Shown: piece by piece, positions 42,081 to 50,984 of the stretch
Numbering within the stretch: the first letter of the stretch is position 1
Layout: each line of letters begins with the position of its first letter
From: Clostridia bacterium
GTDB taxonomy: Bacteria; Bacillota; Clostridia; Christensenellales; Aristaeellaceae
Reading direction: 5' to 3'
NCBI GenBank assembly: GCA_900769875.1
Contig: CAAGII010000084.1
Span: forward strand, 27,416 to 91,415
DNA: 64,000 nucleotides
Program-made: the position numbers and the translations under genes
Notes under the pieces: model-generated
What the model was told of the DNA's origin: nothing
What the model saw: only the letters and a program-made list of their open reading frames with translations
The model's database searches: none

Positions 42081-44339
42081 TCAGCAGAGTGATACGTCCG
42101 TATTCATGACATACTCGGGTCTTGATTCCTGCGCGTCCGGCGTGACATGCACATCGAGCATGGTCAGGCGATGCACATGCCTCGCCCAAAGCCCGTATGC
42201 GGGCGCGTCGCCCAGATCGTCAATCATATGCGCATCCGGATAGACGCCGCGCATTTCATCAATGGAAGCCTCGTCAAGCACAGGCTTGACGCTCGCATGC
42301 TGCTGAACCTGCAGGTTCAGCAGCAGCACGTCCTCAATCGCCCTTTCAGGAATGCCGATCAGGTAGGAGCCGCGCGGGCCGCAGTCCTCCGCCTTCAAAT
42401 GCGTGATGGCTACGCGGCGCAGCGTGCCGGCCTCCGGCTTTGGATCACCGGGCTTTACTCTGCCGCGATCCTCCAGACGCATAAAGACGGGGCTCCATGC
42501 GCGAACCATGCGGATATCCGTCAGTAGGATATCCTCCACCGTGCCTCCGTCCAGCATTTCCAGAGAAATGCCGCTGTCGGAGTATGCGTGCTTCAGTCCG
42601 CTCGGATCGTCCGCAAGACCACCGATCACGCAGTCGCGAACGAGAATGTTTCTGAAATCCCCCTGCGTGTCCGTACCAATCTTGACAGCGTTGCATGCGC
42701 TGAACAGCTCGTTGTGCTCCACCAGCACCCGATCCATCGGCCTCTGTCCCGCGCCCTTGAAGCACAGCGCGTCGTCACCCGAATGGATGCTGCAATGGCG
42801 CACGATGACGTCGCGGCATCCGTCAATGTCGATGCCGTCGTTGTTGTAGTTCGCGTGATTGCGGACTGTCATGTGTTCCACCAGCAGCCGTTCGCAGTTG
42901 AGATAATTCTGCATCCAGCACGGTGAATTGAGCAGCGTGATGCCATGAATGTGAATGTCACGGCAGTCGATCATGCGGATAACGAACGGGCGTCCCGGCG
43001 TACCCTGCGCGGTTTCATCACCAGGGAAGTTGGCCTGACAGCCCCTTGCGTCGATCACGCCCTCGCCGCAGATGCTGATCCGGTCGCAATCCTCCGCGAA
43101 AATCAGCGACTGATGCATGCCCATGCTGGTGTCCTGAACGGTCAGGCGTTTGGCGTGATGCTCCGGATAGTCGCCCAGATCCGTGCTTGCAAGCAGTCGG
43201 GCGCCGCGCGCGATCATCAGCCGGACATGGGATCTGAGCACGAGCGTGCCGCTGACATAGTCGCCGCGCGCAAGCAGCACCGTGCCACCGTTTCCGTCGG
43301 CAAGACGGTCAATGGCAGATTGAATGGCCCGGGTCGCCATGCCTTCGCCGCGATAGCCGCATTCCTCCGGGGTCAGCACGTCGCCGCTGCCCTGCCAGGG
43401 CTGAAGCTCGGCATTCAGCTGCTGCGCCATACCTTCCAGCCGCCTGCGCATTGGGCCGTACCATTCCGGCAGCGCTTCCGCTCTAAGTAGCCTGCTGCCG
43501 TCCTCCACAATGGGATAGAACACCGGGCGCTCCATCAGATGCGCATTGGGCGTGTGCAGGGTGAGGTACAGCTGCCCATCCAGTGCGCGGAACACCATGC
43601 CGTGCCCGCCGTCCTTCATGAACAGGGGATCAATCTGCCGGAAGTGTCCGTCAATTTCGCCATTGTCCGATACCGCCATGCCCTCGGTGTAGCCGTCCGC
43701 CGAGAAGCTTGCCCAGAGGCAGAGCAGCGTACCATCCGCGGTTCGCCACATGAAGGGGCCGTCCGTCACACAGCCGCTCACGCCGCTGGAGTGATGCTTC
43801 TCCTCGCACCACGCCGCATCCGACGCGTGGAACAGAAGCCTCGGCTCGTCAATGGCGCAGGAGAGATCATCGCTCAGCGGCACGGCACAGACCTCGCCAT
43901 CCCCCGCCTGAACCCACTCGTGGCAAAAGACCATGTAGGGCTTTCCGTCCCGGCTGACGTAAAACGTACCATCCAGACACTCCCACTCCCTCGGGGTTAC
44001 ACAGCCGTCCGAATGCGGACGGAACGGCCCCATGGGCGTATCGGCCACAAGGATGGCCGTCCCGCGATGCACATGCTCGTTCTTGAAGCTCGCAAACATG
44101 TAGAAGCGCCCGCGCCACGCATGCACCTCCGGCGCCCAGTAGTTGCGGTCAGCCCAGAAGCTGCCGTCGTTTGAAAAGCATACGGCAGGGCCGTCCCAGT
44201 TCACCATGTCGGCGCTTGTATACACGTCGAATCCGTCCGCAGGCCCCCAGCATGTTTCGCCTCGCGTACCATAGAGATAGTAGCGGCCGTCATGCACCAG
44301 CACGAACGGGTCGCGGATGTTGATTTCACTGCTTTTCAT
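42081..44339 (-). CDS. GH43-like beta-propeller fused to a GH28 polygalacturonase-like beta-helix
   Basis: This is a 752-residue protein. Residues 1 to about 300 form a GH43/GH32-type five-bladed propeller, with RDPFVL at 9-14 (catalytic-base Asp10), YWAPEVH, DGTFYVSRDGKPYMVFCHEW and TDGPFMWRT. From about 330 a right-handed beta-helix of GH28 begins, with NNDGIDIDG and SGDDALCFKG (catalytic Asp residues) and AVKIGTDTQG. No signal peptide is seen, so it should work on imported pectin fragments. The start overlaps the GH140-like gene (ATGA). The two domains probably remove a side-chain sugar and a galacturonic acid from the same oligosaccharide (inference). Confidence 0.87.
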   Translation of the reverse strand: MKSSEINIRDPFVLVHDGRYYLYGTRGETCWGPADGFDVYTSADMVNWDGPAVCFSNDGSFWADRNYWAPEVHAWRGRFYMFASFKNEHVHRGTAILVADTPMGPFRPHSDGCVTPREWECLDGTFYVSRDGKPYMVFCHEWVQAGDGEVCAVPLSDDLSCAIDEPRLLFHASDAAWCEEKHHSSGVSGCVTDGPFMWRTADGTLLCLWASFSADGYTEGMAVSDNGEIDGHFRQIDPLFMKDGGHGMVFRALDGQLYLTLHTPNAHLMERPVFYPIVEDGSRLLRAEALPEWYGPMRRRLEGMAQQLNAELQPWQGSGDVLTPEECGYRGEGMATRAIQSAIDRLADGNGGTVLLARGDYVSGTLVLRSHVRLMIARGARLLASTDLGDYPEHHAKRLTVQDTSMGMHQSLIFAEDCDRISICGEGVIDARGCQANFPGDETAQGTPGRPFVIRMIDCRDIHIHGITLLNSPCWMQNYLNCERLLVEHMTVRNHANYNNDGIDIDGCRDVIVRHCSIHSGDDALCFKGAGQRPMDRVLVEHNELFSACNAVKIGTDTQGDFRNILVRDCVIGGLADDPSGLKHAYSDSGISLEMLDGGTVEDILLTDIRMVRAWSPVFMRLEDRGRVKPGDPKPEAGTLRRVAITHLKAEDCGPRGSYLIGIPERAIEDVLLLNLQVQQHASVKPVLDEASIDEMRGVYPDAHMIDDLGDAPAYGLWARHVHRLTMLDVHVTPDAQESRPEYVMNTDVSLC

Positions 44340-45673
44340 TGCGCATCCTCCGCTTTCCGGGCGCGGATCACAAGCACCCAGTCATTGTCCTGCGTAAAGC
44401 GGGCAACCGGCTTGACCTCGACCCGATCCATGCCCGTCAGATCGGCAAAGTAGCTCATGCATCCGCTGACCGGATTCATCCAGTATGCGTCGAGCGTCAT
44501 GGCGCGCCATGGCGTGAGATCCACGGCGAACGCAGCGCCAAGGTAATCGTAGGCAAACAGGAAGTCATCCCCCGCAAAGACGCTGACACGGCCATACTCC
44601 GGCTTGCACTCGCCAAGCAGCAGCTCCTGCGCGGGACGGCCACGCTGGTAATCCACCGATTCCATGAGTCTGCGCAGAATGCCCATTTGCTCCGAGCCCA
44701 CATGATGGATCGCGTCGGACCATACATACCGCACGCCAAACGAGCCGGGCACCAGCGGGTTGTCATACATCTGCTGAATGGAATTGTCGCCGTAGGTGTG
44801 TCCCATCGCGCCGGCAAACACAGACCAGTACGCGTATCTCCGCACATCCCATTCACGCCAGTAGGGCTCTGAAAGATTATGCAGACCCTGCAGAATCAGT
44901 TCGTAGGACGGCTCGCCGTCCACCGTCGGCTTGGGCGGATAAGCGGCAAGGTCGCGCTCGACATAGCGCCAGTTATCCTCACCGAAATAGGTCTCCCTGT
45001 CCAGCCGGTTGTCGTCCCACGCACCCAGCGAGACCTGATCGTACCTGCGATGCCCCGATTGGAACATGTTGAAGTCCAGCCACGGCTCCTCATGGAACCA
45101 CAGGGACGAGGATGTTCTGCCAAAGGGATGGTAGCCGACCAGCTGCCCGGGGCAGAGCTGTTTGAGCAGCTCGCCTTCACGGCAGTACAGCGCGCGGTAC
45201 TTGTCGCCGCGGATGTCGCCGCCAAGCAGCCACATCACATTCGGCGCGCTGCCATAGCGATGTGCAAGGAACGTGATGTAATGATCCACATTGTCCAGCG
45301 TCAGGATATTGCTCTGTACCACGCTGCCCCATGCAGGCAGCAGCGCCATATAGAGTCCGCATTCCTCCGCCAGCTTGATCACGCGATCCACATACAGCCA
45401 GTAATCAGCCTTAGAGGCGTCACGCTCGTTGGCGGCAAGGCTGGACTGACGCATGCCCGGCAATTCGTGAATCAGCACCGACTGAATCACCGTGAAGCCC
45501 TTTTCCGCGCGATTGCGCAGATACATCAGCGCCTCATCCTCATTCGTCTGCTGGCAAAGCAGCCACGCCGTGTCCGCCAGATAGAAGAAGGGTTCATCCC
45601 CGCAGCACAGGTAACGGTGCTGGTCGTTCACCCGCAAACGGCCCGCATCCCATGGTTTTCTGCTCGTTTTCAT
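44336..45673 (-). CDS. DUF4038/GH140-like glycoside hydrolase
   Basis: This 445-residue protein is a TIM-barrel with FFYLADTAWLLCQQTNEDEALMYL, KGFTVIQSVLI, MALLPAWGS, VMWLLGGDIRG (an acid/base region), YHPFGRTSSSLWF and the C-terminal putative collagen-binding-like beta domain (about 360-445). This is the DUF4038 plus PF12904 architecture of GH140, the family containing the RG-II apiosidase. The exact linkage is inferred only from the family and its neighbours. It has no signal peptide. GGAGGCACACTG precedes the ATG. Confidence 0.82.
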   Translation of the reverse strand: MKTSRKPWDAGRLRVNDQHRYLCCGDEPFFYLADTAWLLCQQTNEDEALMYLRNRAEKGFTVIQSVLIHELPGMRQSSLAANERDASKADYWLYVDRVIKLAEECGLYMALLPAWGSVVQSNILTLDNVDHYITFLAHRYGSAPNVMWLLGGDIRGDKYRALYCREGELLKQLCPGQLVGYHPFGRTSSSLWFHEEPWLDFNMFQSGHRRYDQVSLGAWDDNRLDRETYFGEDNWRYVERDLAAYPPKPTVDGEPSYELILQGLHNLSEPYWREWDVRRYAYWSVFAGAMGHTYGDNSIQQMYDNPLVPGSFGVRYVWSDAIHHVGSEQMGILRRLMESVDYQRGRPAQELLLGECKPEYGRVSVFAGDDFLFAYDYLGAAFAVDLTPWRAMTLDAYWMNPVSGCMSYFADLTGMDRVEVKPVARFTQDNDWVLVIRARKAEDAQ

Positions 45674-45685
45674 CAGTGTGCCTCC

Positions 45686-46780
45686 TTAGACGTCCAGATT
45701 CCATTGACTGAGTACGTCAGAAACGCGCTCAACCTGCCCCGACTTGAGACTGCGCTGCATGGCCTCCATCACCGCGATGGTCCGGATGCCTTCGCGCAGG
45801 TCAGGCTTGGGCGTTTCGCCGGACAGCAGGCACGCTGCAAAGTATTCAAGGTAGTTCTGGTACTCGCCCGCATGATGCGTATCACCCTCAAAGCGGTAAT
45901 AGTAGGCTCTGCGCTCATCGTAGTTTTCAGTCACGGTCGTATTGAAGATGCCCGGCTCTGTGAAGTGATGCGCATAATCAAACGGGCAGTCCGCCTTGCT
46001 TGTGCCCCTGGTACCGCGCAGGGTGCAGCTGATGAAATGCTCCGTCGGCTTATTGAGCGCGGGCACCGCGTAATGCCCCGTCACGCTCGCGCAGACGCCC
46101 TGCCTGTCCTTGAGCAGGAATTTAAGCGAGTCCGGCGCGTGGATGCCGCGCGACGCGCTGTTGCTGCTGCACACGCCGACGCCGTAGACCTCCTCAATCT
46201 CCGGCAGATACCACACCGCGAGGTCGAGGGCATGGATCAGGAAATTGTACATCCATGAGAAGCCTTCCTCATGGCTCCATGCGCGTTCAAGAAACCAGCG
46301 CGAATCGCTGATGTAGGCCGTTTCCACCGAAACAAGCTCGCCGTGGCAGCCCTTCTCGTAATCGTGGCGCTGATGGATTGCGGCTTCAAAGTAACGGGAG
46401 CTTTGCCCGATGAATACCTGCTTTTGCGTACGCTGCTGTACCTCAAGCAGCTCCTTGGCCCTATGCAGGTCAACCATCAGCGGCTTGGTGCATACCACAT
46501 GCTTGCCAGCCTCCAGCGCCTGAATAATGTGCTTTGCGTGCAGCTGATCCGGCGTGTAGATGCCGATCACATCGATGCTGTCGTCACGCAGCATATCCTC
46601 ATAGCTCGTGGTGCAGCGCGACACGCCGAACTCCTCCGCGCGATCCTTCAGCAGCCGCTCGTTCAGATCGCAGATGCACCCAAGCGTCCACAGTCTGCTG
46701 TGCTGTACGGCGGATATCACGCTGCGTCCCTCGCCCAGTCCAAGCACGCCCATGCTCAGTGTTTCATGCTTCATTGTCAT
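45686..46780 (-). CDS. Gfo/Idh/MocA-family oxidoreductase
   Basis: This 364-residue protein has an N-terminal Rossmann fold (MGVLGLGEGRSVISAVQ, then CICDLN and IDVIGIYTPDQLHAKHIIQALEAGKHVVCTKPLM, with the EKP/TKP motif). The C-terminal Gfo/Idh domain has HALDLAVWYLPEIEEVYGVG. Such enzymes oxidise or epimerise sugars or sugar acids with NAD(P). The start ATG at 46780 overlaps the GH95 stop. The substrate is probably a sugar released by its GH95 and GH140-like neighbours (inference). Confidence 0.88.
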   Translation of the reverse strand: MTMKHETLSMGVLGLGEGRSVISAVQHSRLWTLGCICDLNERLLKDRAEEFGVSRCTTSYEDMLRDDSIDVIGIYTPDQLHAKHIIQALEAGKHVVCTKPLMVDLHRAKELLEVQQRTQKQVFIGQSSRYFEAAIHQRHDYEKGCHGELVSVETAYISDSRWFLERAWSHEEGFSWMYNFLIHALDLAVWYLPEIEEVYGVGVCSSNSASRGIHAPDSLKFLLKDRQGVCASVTGHYAVPALNKPTEHFISCTLRGTRGTSKADCPFDYAHHFTEPGIFNTTVTENYDERRAYYYRFEGDTHHAGEYQNYLEYFAACLLSGETPKPDLREGIRTIAVMEAMQRSLKSGQVERVSDVLSQWNLDV

Positions 46781-49059
46781 AACGCCTCGATTCTTGTCCA
46801 TTGATCCGGTGCAAGATGCACGCTTCGCGACCTGTCCGCAAAGATGATGCGCACGTCGCATGCCCTGATTGCTTTCATTTCCACACAGACGGGTTTGCCG
46901 CCCTGCCAGTCCATATTGATGGTGACGCCCTCGCGTACCCTGAACCCGCGCAGGCTTCCGTCCTGCCATGCCCCCGGGAGCGCCGGCAGCAAACGGATGA
47001 AGCCCTCGCCGCTTTGCAGAAGCATTTCCGCCACTGCCATCGCAAATCCCGTATTGCCGTCCATTTCCCACACCGGAGCATAGCTCTGCGCCCCTCGCGT
47101 AGGCGGATGCAGAACAAGCAGGTTCTCGCACGTCAGGCTGTTCATCATCTCCCGCAAATGGAAATACGCCTGCTCGCCGTGGCCGAGTCTCGCCTCGTAC
47201 AGCGCCAGCATGCTGCGTGACCAACCCGTATCCTCCCAGTTGTCGTAGGGCGTCAAGCGGTTACGAATGGTGTTTTCAGCGGCAGATGCGAGCGCAGGCG
47301 TGTCCCGCGTGATCTGACGCAGTGGAAACAGTCCGATCAGGTGGCTCATATGCCGGTGCTGAGGATCCCGCGGCCGCAGACCATCGCACCACTCCTCGAC
47401 GGTTCCGTCTTCTGTGATCCCGATGGGCGGCAGCCTGTCCAGCGCTGTACGGGTCTGGCGCTCCCGGTCATCCTCAGACAGCTTCAGCACTGCGCGCGCC
47501 TCCAGATACGATTCCAGAAGCGCCCGGATCAGACAGTTCTCGAAGGTGACGCCGCAGGCAGCGTAATGCTTTTTCCCGCCAATGTCAAAGGCATTCTCCG
47601 GCGAAATCGAGGGACCTCCGATCAGCTGTCCCTTCCCGTTCTCAAACAGATAGGCCAGGAAGAAGTCCACTGCACCGCACAGTACGGGATACGCGCGCTG
47701 CCTGAGAAACGCCTCATCCCGCGTGTATCGGAAATGCTCCATGTAATCATCCGCCTGCCAGATTCCGCAGGCAGGACACGGCGCAAGGCTTGGATGCCAG
47801 TAGGGCGACGCGAAACCCCACGCGTTGGAAACAAGCTCCGCGCACCATCCGGGATAGCCATAGAAGCCCTCAGCAATCCGCCTGCCCTCGGGGATGAGTC
47901 GCGTTTCCATCCAGTCAAACAGCGGCATGTGACACTCGGGCAGCGCGGCTGTCTCACAGAGCCAGTAGTTCATCTGTGTGTTGATATCCAGATGCATGTC
48001 GCATGTCCAGCCAATGCTGCATGCCACGCCATCATTCCATACGCCCTGCAAAGACATTGGGAGCGGCGAATCCTCCCGTGCCGCGCAGAGCGTCAGATAG
48101 CGGCCATAGGCATACATGAGCTGCGCCTTCTGAGCGAAGGATGGTGCATCGTCCGAATCCGTATCTCCTTTGTGGCGGATGCCACGCTGCACGATGGACA
48201 GCTCCTGTCTTTGCATCATGGACGAAAAGTCCGTCTGATGCCTGAGCCGCAGCTCATCCCAGTCATCCAGCGAGATTTCTGCCACACGCCTGCCCAGTTC
48301 GCGGGTGTTTGCCCTCCATTGCGTGTCGTCCAGACCGAAGTCGGTATCGTAGGAAACACACAGCAGCAGGTCATGTGTATGGGTAACCATGAGCTTGCCA
48401 TCGGCAGCGGCGACTTCACCGTCCGCCAGCGAAGCCTTGATGATGCCAAACAAACCGACTCCGGTTTGTTGGTCGCTGTGCTTTGCCTCGAAAGCATGTG
48501 CCTCAAAGGACAGGCTGCAGGAATTACGCCCAACAGCGCTCAGATGGCTTCCGCTCAGTGACACGCATGCGGAAAGCCCATCCGGGGCAGTATCCGTGAT
48601 GCGAAGGCAGAAGCATCTGTCTGTGTGCGAGCAGAAGGCGGTTCGCTTCTGCTCGCCATGGTCATGCCGAAAGCTGCAGGCAGTCATACCCGTATCCAGA
48701 TCAAGCTCGCGGTGGTAATCCCACCATGCCCGCAGAGAAGGCTGCTCAATGGTCAGCTCGCCTACTGGCAGGGAGGTACCATAGTTTTCTTTCCGCCCGA
48801 CGAAGCGCCGAAGGTGAGCATCCGCCTCATCGAAATCACCTCTTACGGTCGCTTCACGCGCAGCCCGGAACGCCAGGCGCTCCCCGCTGCTGCCGTGATA
48901 ACGCGGAGGCTCTCCCGAATAGTAGGCAATATGGCTCAGACGAATCGTCTCACAAACCGGCTGGTGGTACACCACCTGCCCCATCCAGCCGTTGCCCATG
49001 AGAAACCCTTGATGAAAGCCTTCGGCAGGCGTGTGCAGAGAAAGCACATGTGGTGCCAT
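46777..49059 (-). CDS. GH95 alpha-L-fucosidase/alpha-L-galactosidase
   Basis: This is a 760-residue enzyme with the full GH95 layout. An N-terminal beta-sandwich (GFLMGNGWMGQVVYHQP, IRLSHIAYYSG) is followed by an (alpha/alpha)6 barrel with SLQGVWNDG, WTCDMHLDINTQMNYWLCE, GGPSISPENAF, PQHRHMSHLIGLFPLRQI and NWEDTGWSRSMLALYEARL. The C-terminal beta domain includes VWEMDGNTGFAMAVAEML. GH95 acts on alpha-1,2-L-fucose or alpha-L-galactose, both found in plant polymers such as xyloglucan and RG-II. No signal peptide, so cytoplasmic. It is the first gene after the transporter terminator. Confidence 0.93.
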   Translation of the reverse strand: MAPHVLSLHTPAEGFHQGFLMGNGWMGQVVYHQPVCETIRLSHIAYYSGEPPRYHGSSGERLAFRAAREATVRGDFDEADAHLRRFVGRKENYGTSLPVGELTIEQPSLRAWWDYHRELDLDTGMTACSFRHDHGEQKRTAFCSHTDRCFCLRITDTAPDGLSACVSLSGSHLSAVGRNSCSLSFEAHAFEAKHSDQQTGVGLFGIIKASLADGEVAAADGKLMVTHTHDLLLCVSYDTDFGLDDTQWRANTRELGRRVAEISLDDWDELRLRHQTDFSSMMQRQELSIVQRGIRHKGDTDSDDAPSFAQKAQLMYAYGRYLTLCAAREDSPLPMSLQGVWNDGVACSIGWTCDMHLDINTQMNYWLCETAALPECHMPLFDWMETRLIPEGRRIAEGFYGYPGWCAELVSNAWGFASPYWHPSLAPCPACGIWQADDYMEHFRYTRDEAFLRQRAYPVLCGAVDFFLAYLFENGKGQLIGGPSISPENAFDIGGKKHYAACGVTFENCLIRALLESYLEARAVLKLSEDDRERQTRTALDRLPPIGITEDGTVEEWCDGLRPRDPQHRHMSHLIGLFPLRQITRDTPALASAAENTIRNRLTPYDNWEDTGWSRSMLALYEARLGHGEQAYFHLREMMNSLTCENLLVLHPPTRGAQSYAPVWEMDGNTGFAMAVAEMLLQSGEGFIRLLPALPGAWQDGSLRGFRVREGVTINMDWQGGKPVCVEMKAIRACDVRIIFADRSRSVHLAPDQWTRIEAL

Positions 49060-49072
49060 GTTCGATCATCTC

Positions 49073-49109
49073 CAAAGAAAACAGGAAGCTGCATCACGTC
49101 AGCTTCCTG
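49073..49109 (-). terminator. Terminator/attenuator between the ABC permease genes and GH95
   Basis: On the - strand, CAGGAAGCTG and CAGCTTCCTG form a perfect 10-bp stem followed by TTTTCTTT, 13 nt after the permease gene. Partial read-through would lower enzyme expression relative to the transporter. Confidence 0.75.
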
Positions 49110-49122
49110 CTCGTGGTGCTGA

Positions 49123-49962
49123 TTAACCCTTGACGCTGCCCGCCGTCACGCCATCCATCAGATAGCGGTTGAAGAACAGGAACAGGAGGAACACAGGAAT
49201 CAGCGACAGGGTGGACATTGCAAACATGGGGCCAAAGTTGGTTCCCTGCGCATCCGCAAAGCCCTTGATTGCCAAAGAAACCGTGTACAGCGAGGGCTTT
49301 GTCAGGTAAAGCAGCGGACCCATGTAATCGTCCCAGATCCAGTAGAAGGAGATCACGATGGTTGTGATGATCGACGGGCCCATCAGCGGAAGTACCACAC
49401 GGGTGAAGATATTGTACTTATTGCAGCCGTCGATCATGGCAGCTTCGTCCAGTTCCTTGGGCAAGCCGCGGACAAACTGCATCATCATGTAGATGAAGAA
49501 CGGCCAGCCAAGGAACCTTGGCAGAATCAGCGGGATAAAGGTACCCACCGCGCCAAGATTGTTCCAGATGATGTACTGGGGAATCATCAGCACCTGTCCG
49601 GGCAGCAGCATGGTCATAATCATGCAGGTGAACCAGAACTTGCGCCCCACGAAGTTGACGCGCGCCAGCGCATACGCGACCATGGCGGAGGACGCCACCG
49701 TACCGATCATGCCAAGACCGGCCACGATCATGGAGTTGATAAAGTAGGTGCCGAAGGTAATCATGCCCGCGCCATACCAGCCGTCAGGATAGTTGGTGAA
49801 GATCCACTTGCTGGGCAGGAAGGTGGCATTGTTGCCGAGGATCTCGCTCTTGATTTTGAAGGAGCTGAGGATCATCCAAACCACCGGGTAGATCATCAAA
49901 AGACCAAAGGCGATGACAAACAGGTGGTAGATGGTATCCTTGATGATTCGTTTTGTTCTCAT
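49123..49962 (-). CDS. Carbohydrate ABC transporter permease (MalG/LplC-type)
   Basis: This is a 279-residue protein with six predicted membrane helices. The inner-loop EAA motif is ELDEAAMIDGCNKYNIFTRVVLPLMGP (near 180-206), which contacts the ATPase. It carries the LLMIYPVVWMILSSFK N-terminal helix of carbohydrate-uptake (CUT1) transporters. No ATPase gene is nearby, so a shared MsmK-like ATPase must be used. It starts 14 nt after the first permease gene. Confidence 0.93.
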   Translation of the reverse strand: MRTKRIIKDTIYHLFVIAFGLLMIYPVVWMILSSFKIKSEILGNNATFLPSKWIFTNYPDGWYGAGMITFGTYFINSMIVAGLGMIGTVASSAMVAYALARVNFVGRKFWFTCMIMTMLLPGQVLMIPQYIIWNNLGAVGTFIPLILPRFLGWPFFIYMMMQFVRGLPKELDEAAMIDGCNKYNIFTRVVLPLMGPSIITTIVISFYWIWDDYMGPLLYLTKPSLYTVSLAIKGFADAQGTNFGPMFAMSTLSLIPVFLLFLFFNRYLMDGVTAGSVKG

Positions 49963-49976
49963 GCCATCACACCTCC

Positions 49977-50891
49977 TTAGTTCTCATAGAAGGTCCATGT
50001 GGAGGACGTCTTGAAGATGATGCCCGTCACAGCCGCCATGATCAGCAGCATGACCCAGCTCTCAGCGCAGGCGTAGCCCATGCGAGAGTAGGTGAAGCCT
50101 TCCGTGAAGATGTTCAGTGCGATGTAGTTGGTGGCGTAGTTCGGGCCGCCCTGGGTGATAATCTGCGCCTGTGTGAAGGTCATGAAGCCGGAAATGAGCT
50201 GCATGATCAGGTTGAAGAGAATGATGGGCGAAAGGCAGGGCAGCGTAATGCTGAAGAAACGCTTGATTGTGCCCGCACCGTCAATCTCGGCAGCCTCATA
50301 GTAGTCCTTGGGAATCTGCTTGAGGCCGGAGGCGAAGATGAGCATGGACGAGCCAAACTGCCACGCATTGCACAGCACCAGAGGCACAAACGCCCACTGC
50401 GTGTTGCCAAAGAAGTTGAAGCCGGTAACACCCATTGATTTGATCAACGATACGATCGGGCCGCGGCTGCCAAAGAGCTGCTTCCACACCAGCGCGACCG
50501 CCACAGAGCCGCCAATCAGCGAGGGGATGTAGTAGACTGCGCGATAGAAGCCCTGCATTCTCGTCGGCTTGGTCAGCAGCATGGCCACAAACAACGCGAA
50601 CACGAGCTTCAGCGGTACGCCGATCACCACATACTGGATGGTTACAAGCAGCGAATTGCCAAAGGTCTTGTCATGCAGCAGATTGATGTAGTTGCCCAGT
50701 CCGACCCACACAGGCTGGGAGCCAATCTTGTAATTACAAAATGAGTAGTACAGCGAAAGTCCCATCGGCACAAGCGTCAGCAAGCAGAAGCTGATGATAA
50801 ACGGTGCCGCAAAGATGTAGCCAACCGTGTTATCGCGATAGAGGAAGGGCTGATTGATTTTGTTGCGCCTCTTCATCGGTACAGCTGTCAC
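49977..50891 (-). CDS. Carbohydrate ABC transporter permease (MalF/LplB-type)
   Basis: This protein of about 304 residues has six membrane helices, an N-terminal YIFAAPFIISFCLLTLVPMG and the EAA motif YYEAAEIDGAGTIKRFFSITLPCLSP. It pairs with the following permease. The start is unsure: GTG 50891 has GGAG 11 nt upstream, ATG 50876 (MKRRNKINQ) has none close, and ATG 50912 lacks a site as well. Confidence 0.9.
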   Translation of the reverse strand: MTAVPMKRRNKINQPFLYRDNTVGYIFAAPFIISFCLLTLVPMGLSLYYSFCNYKIGSQPVWVGLGNYINLLHDKTFGNSLLVTIQYVVIGVPLKLVFALFVAMLLTKPTRMQGFYRAVYYIPSLIGGSVAVALVWKQLFGSRGPIVSLIKSMGVTGFNFFGNTQWAFVPLVLCNAWQFGSSMLIFASGLKQIPKDYYEAAEIDGAGTIKRFFSITLPCLSPIILFNLIMQLISGFMTFTQAQIITQGGPNYATNYIALNIFTEGFTYSRMGYACAESWVMLLIMAAVTGIIFKTSSTWTFYEN

Positions 50892-50910
50892 GGGCAGGCA
50901 CGCTCCTTTC

Positions 50911-50951
50911 ATAAAAGATGCGCCCTGAAAGCCAGGAAGCTTTCAGGGCGC
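50911..50951 (-). terminator. Attenuator hairpin between the binding protein and the permeases
   Basis: On the - strand, GCGCCCTGAAAGC and GCTTTCAGGGCGC form a perfect 13-bp stem followed by ATCTTTTAT. A smaller palindrome, ATTCCTGATTCAGGAAT, lies just before it. This placement usually makes the solute-binding protein the most abundant product. Confidence 0.7.
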
Positions 50952-50984
50952 AAGCGATTCCTGATTCAGGAATGGCGTCAGGGT

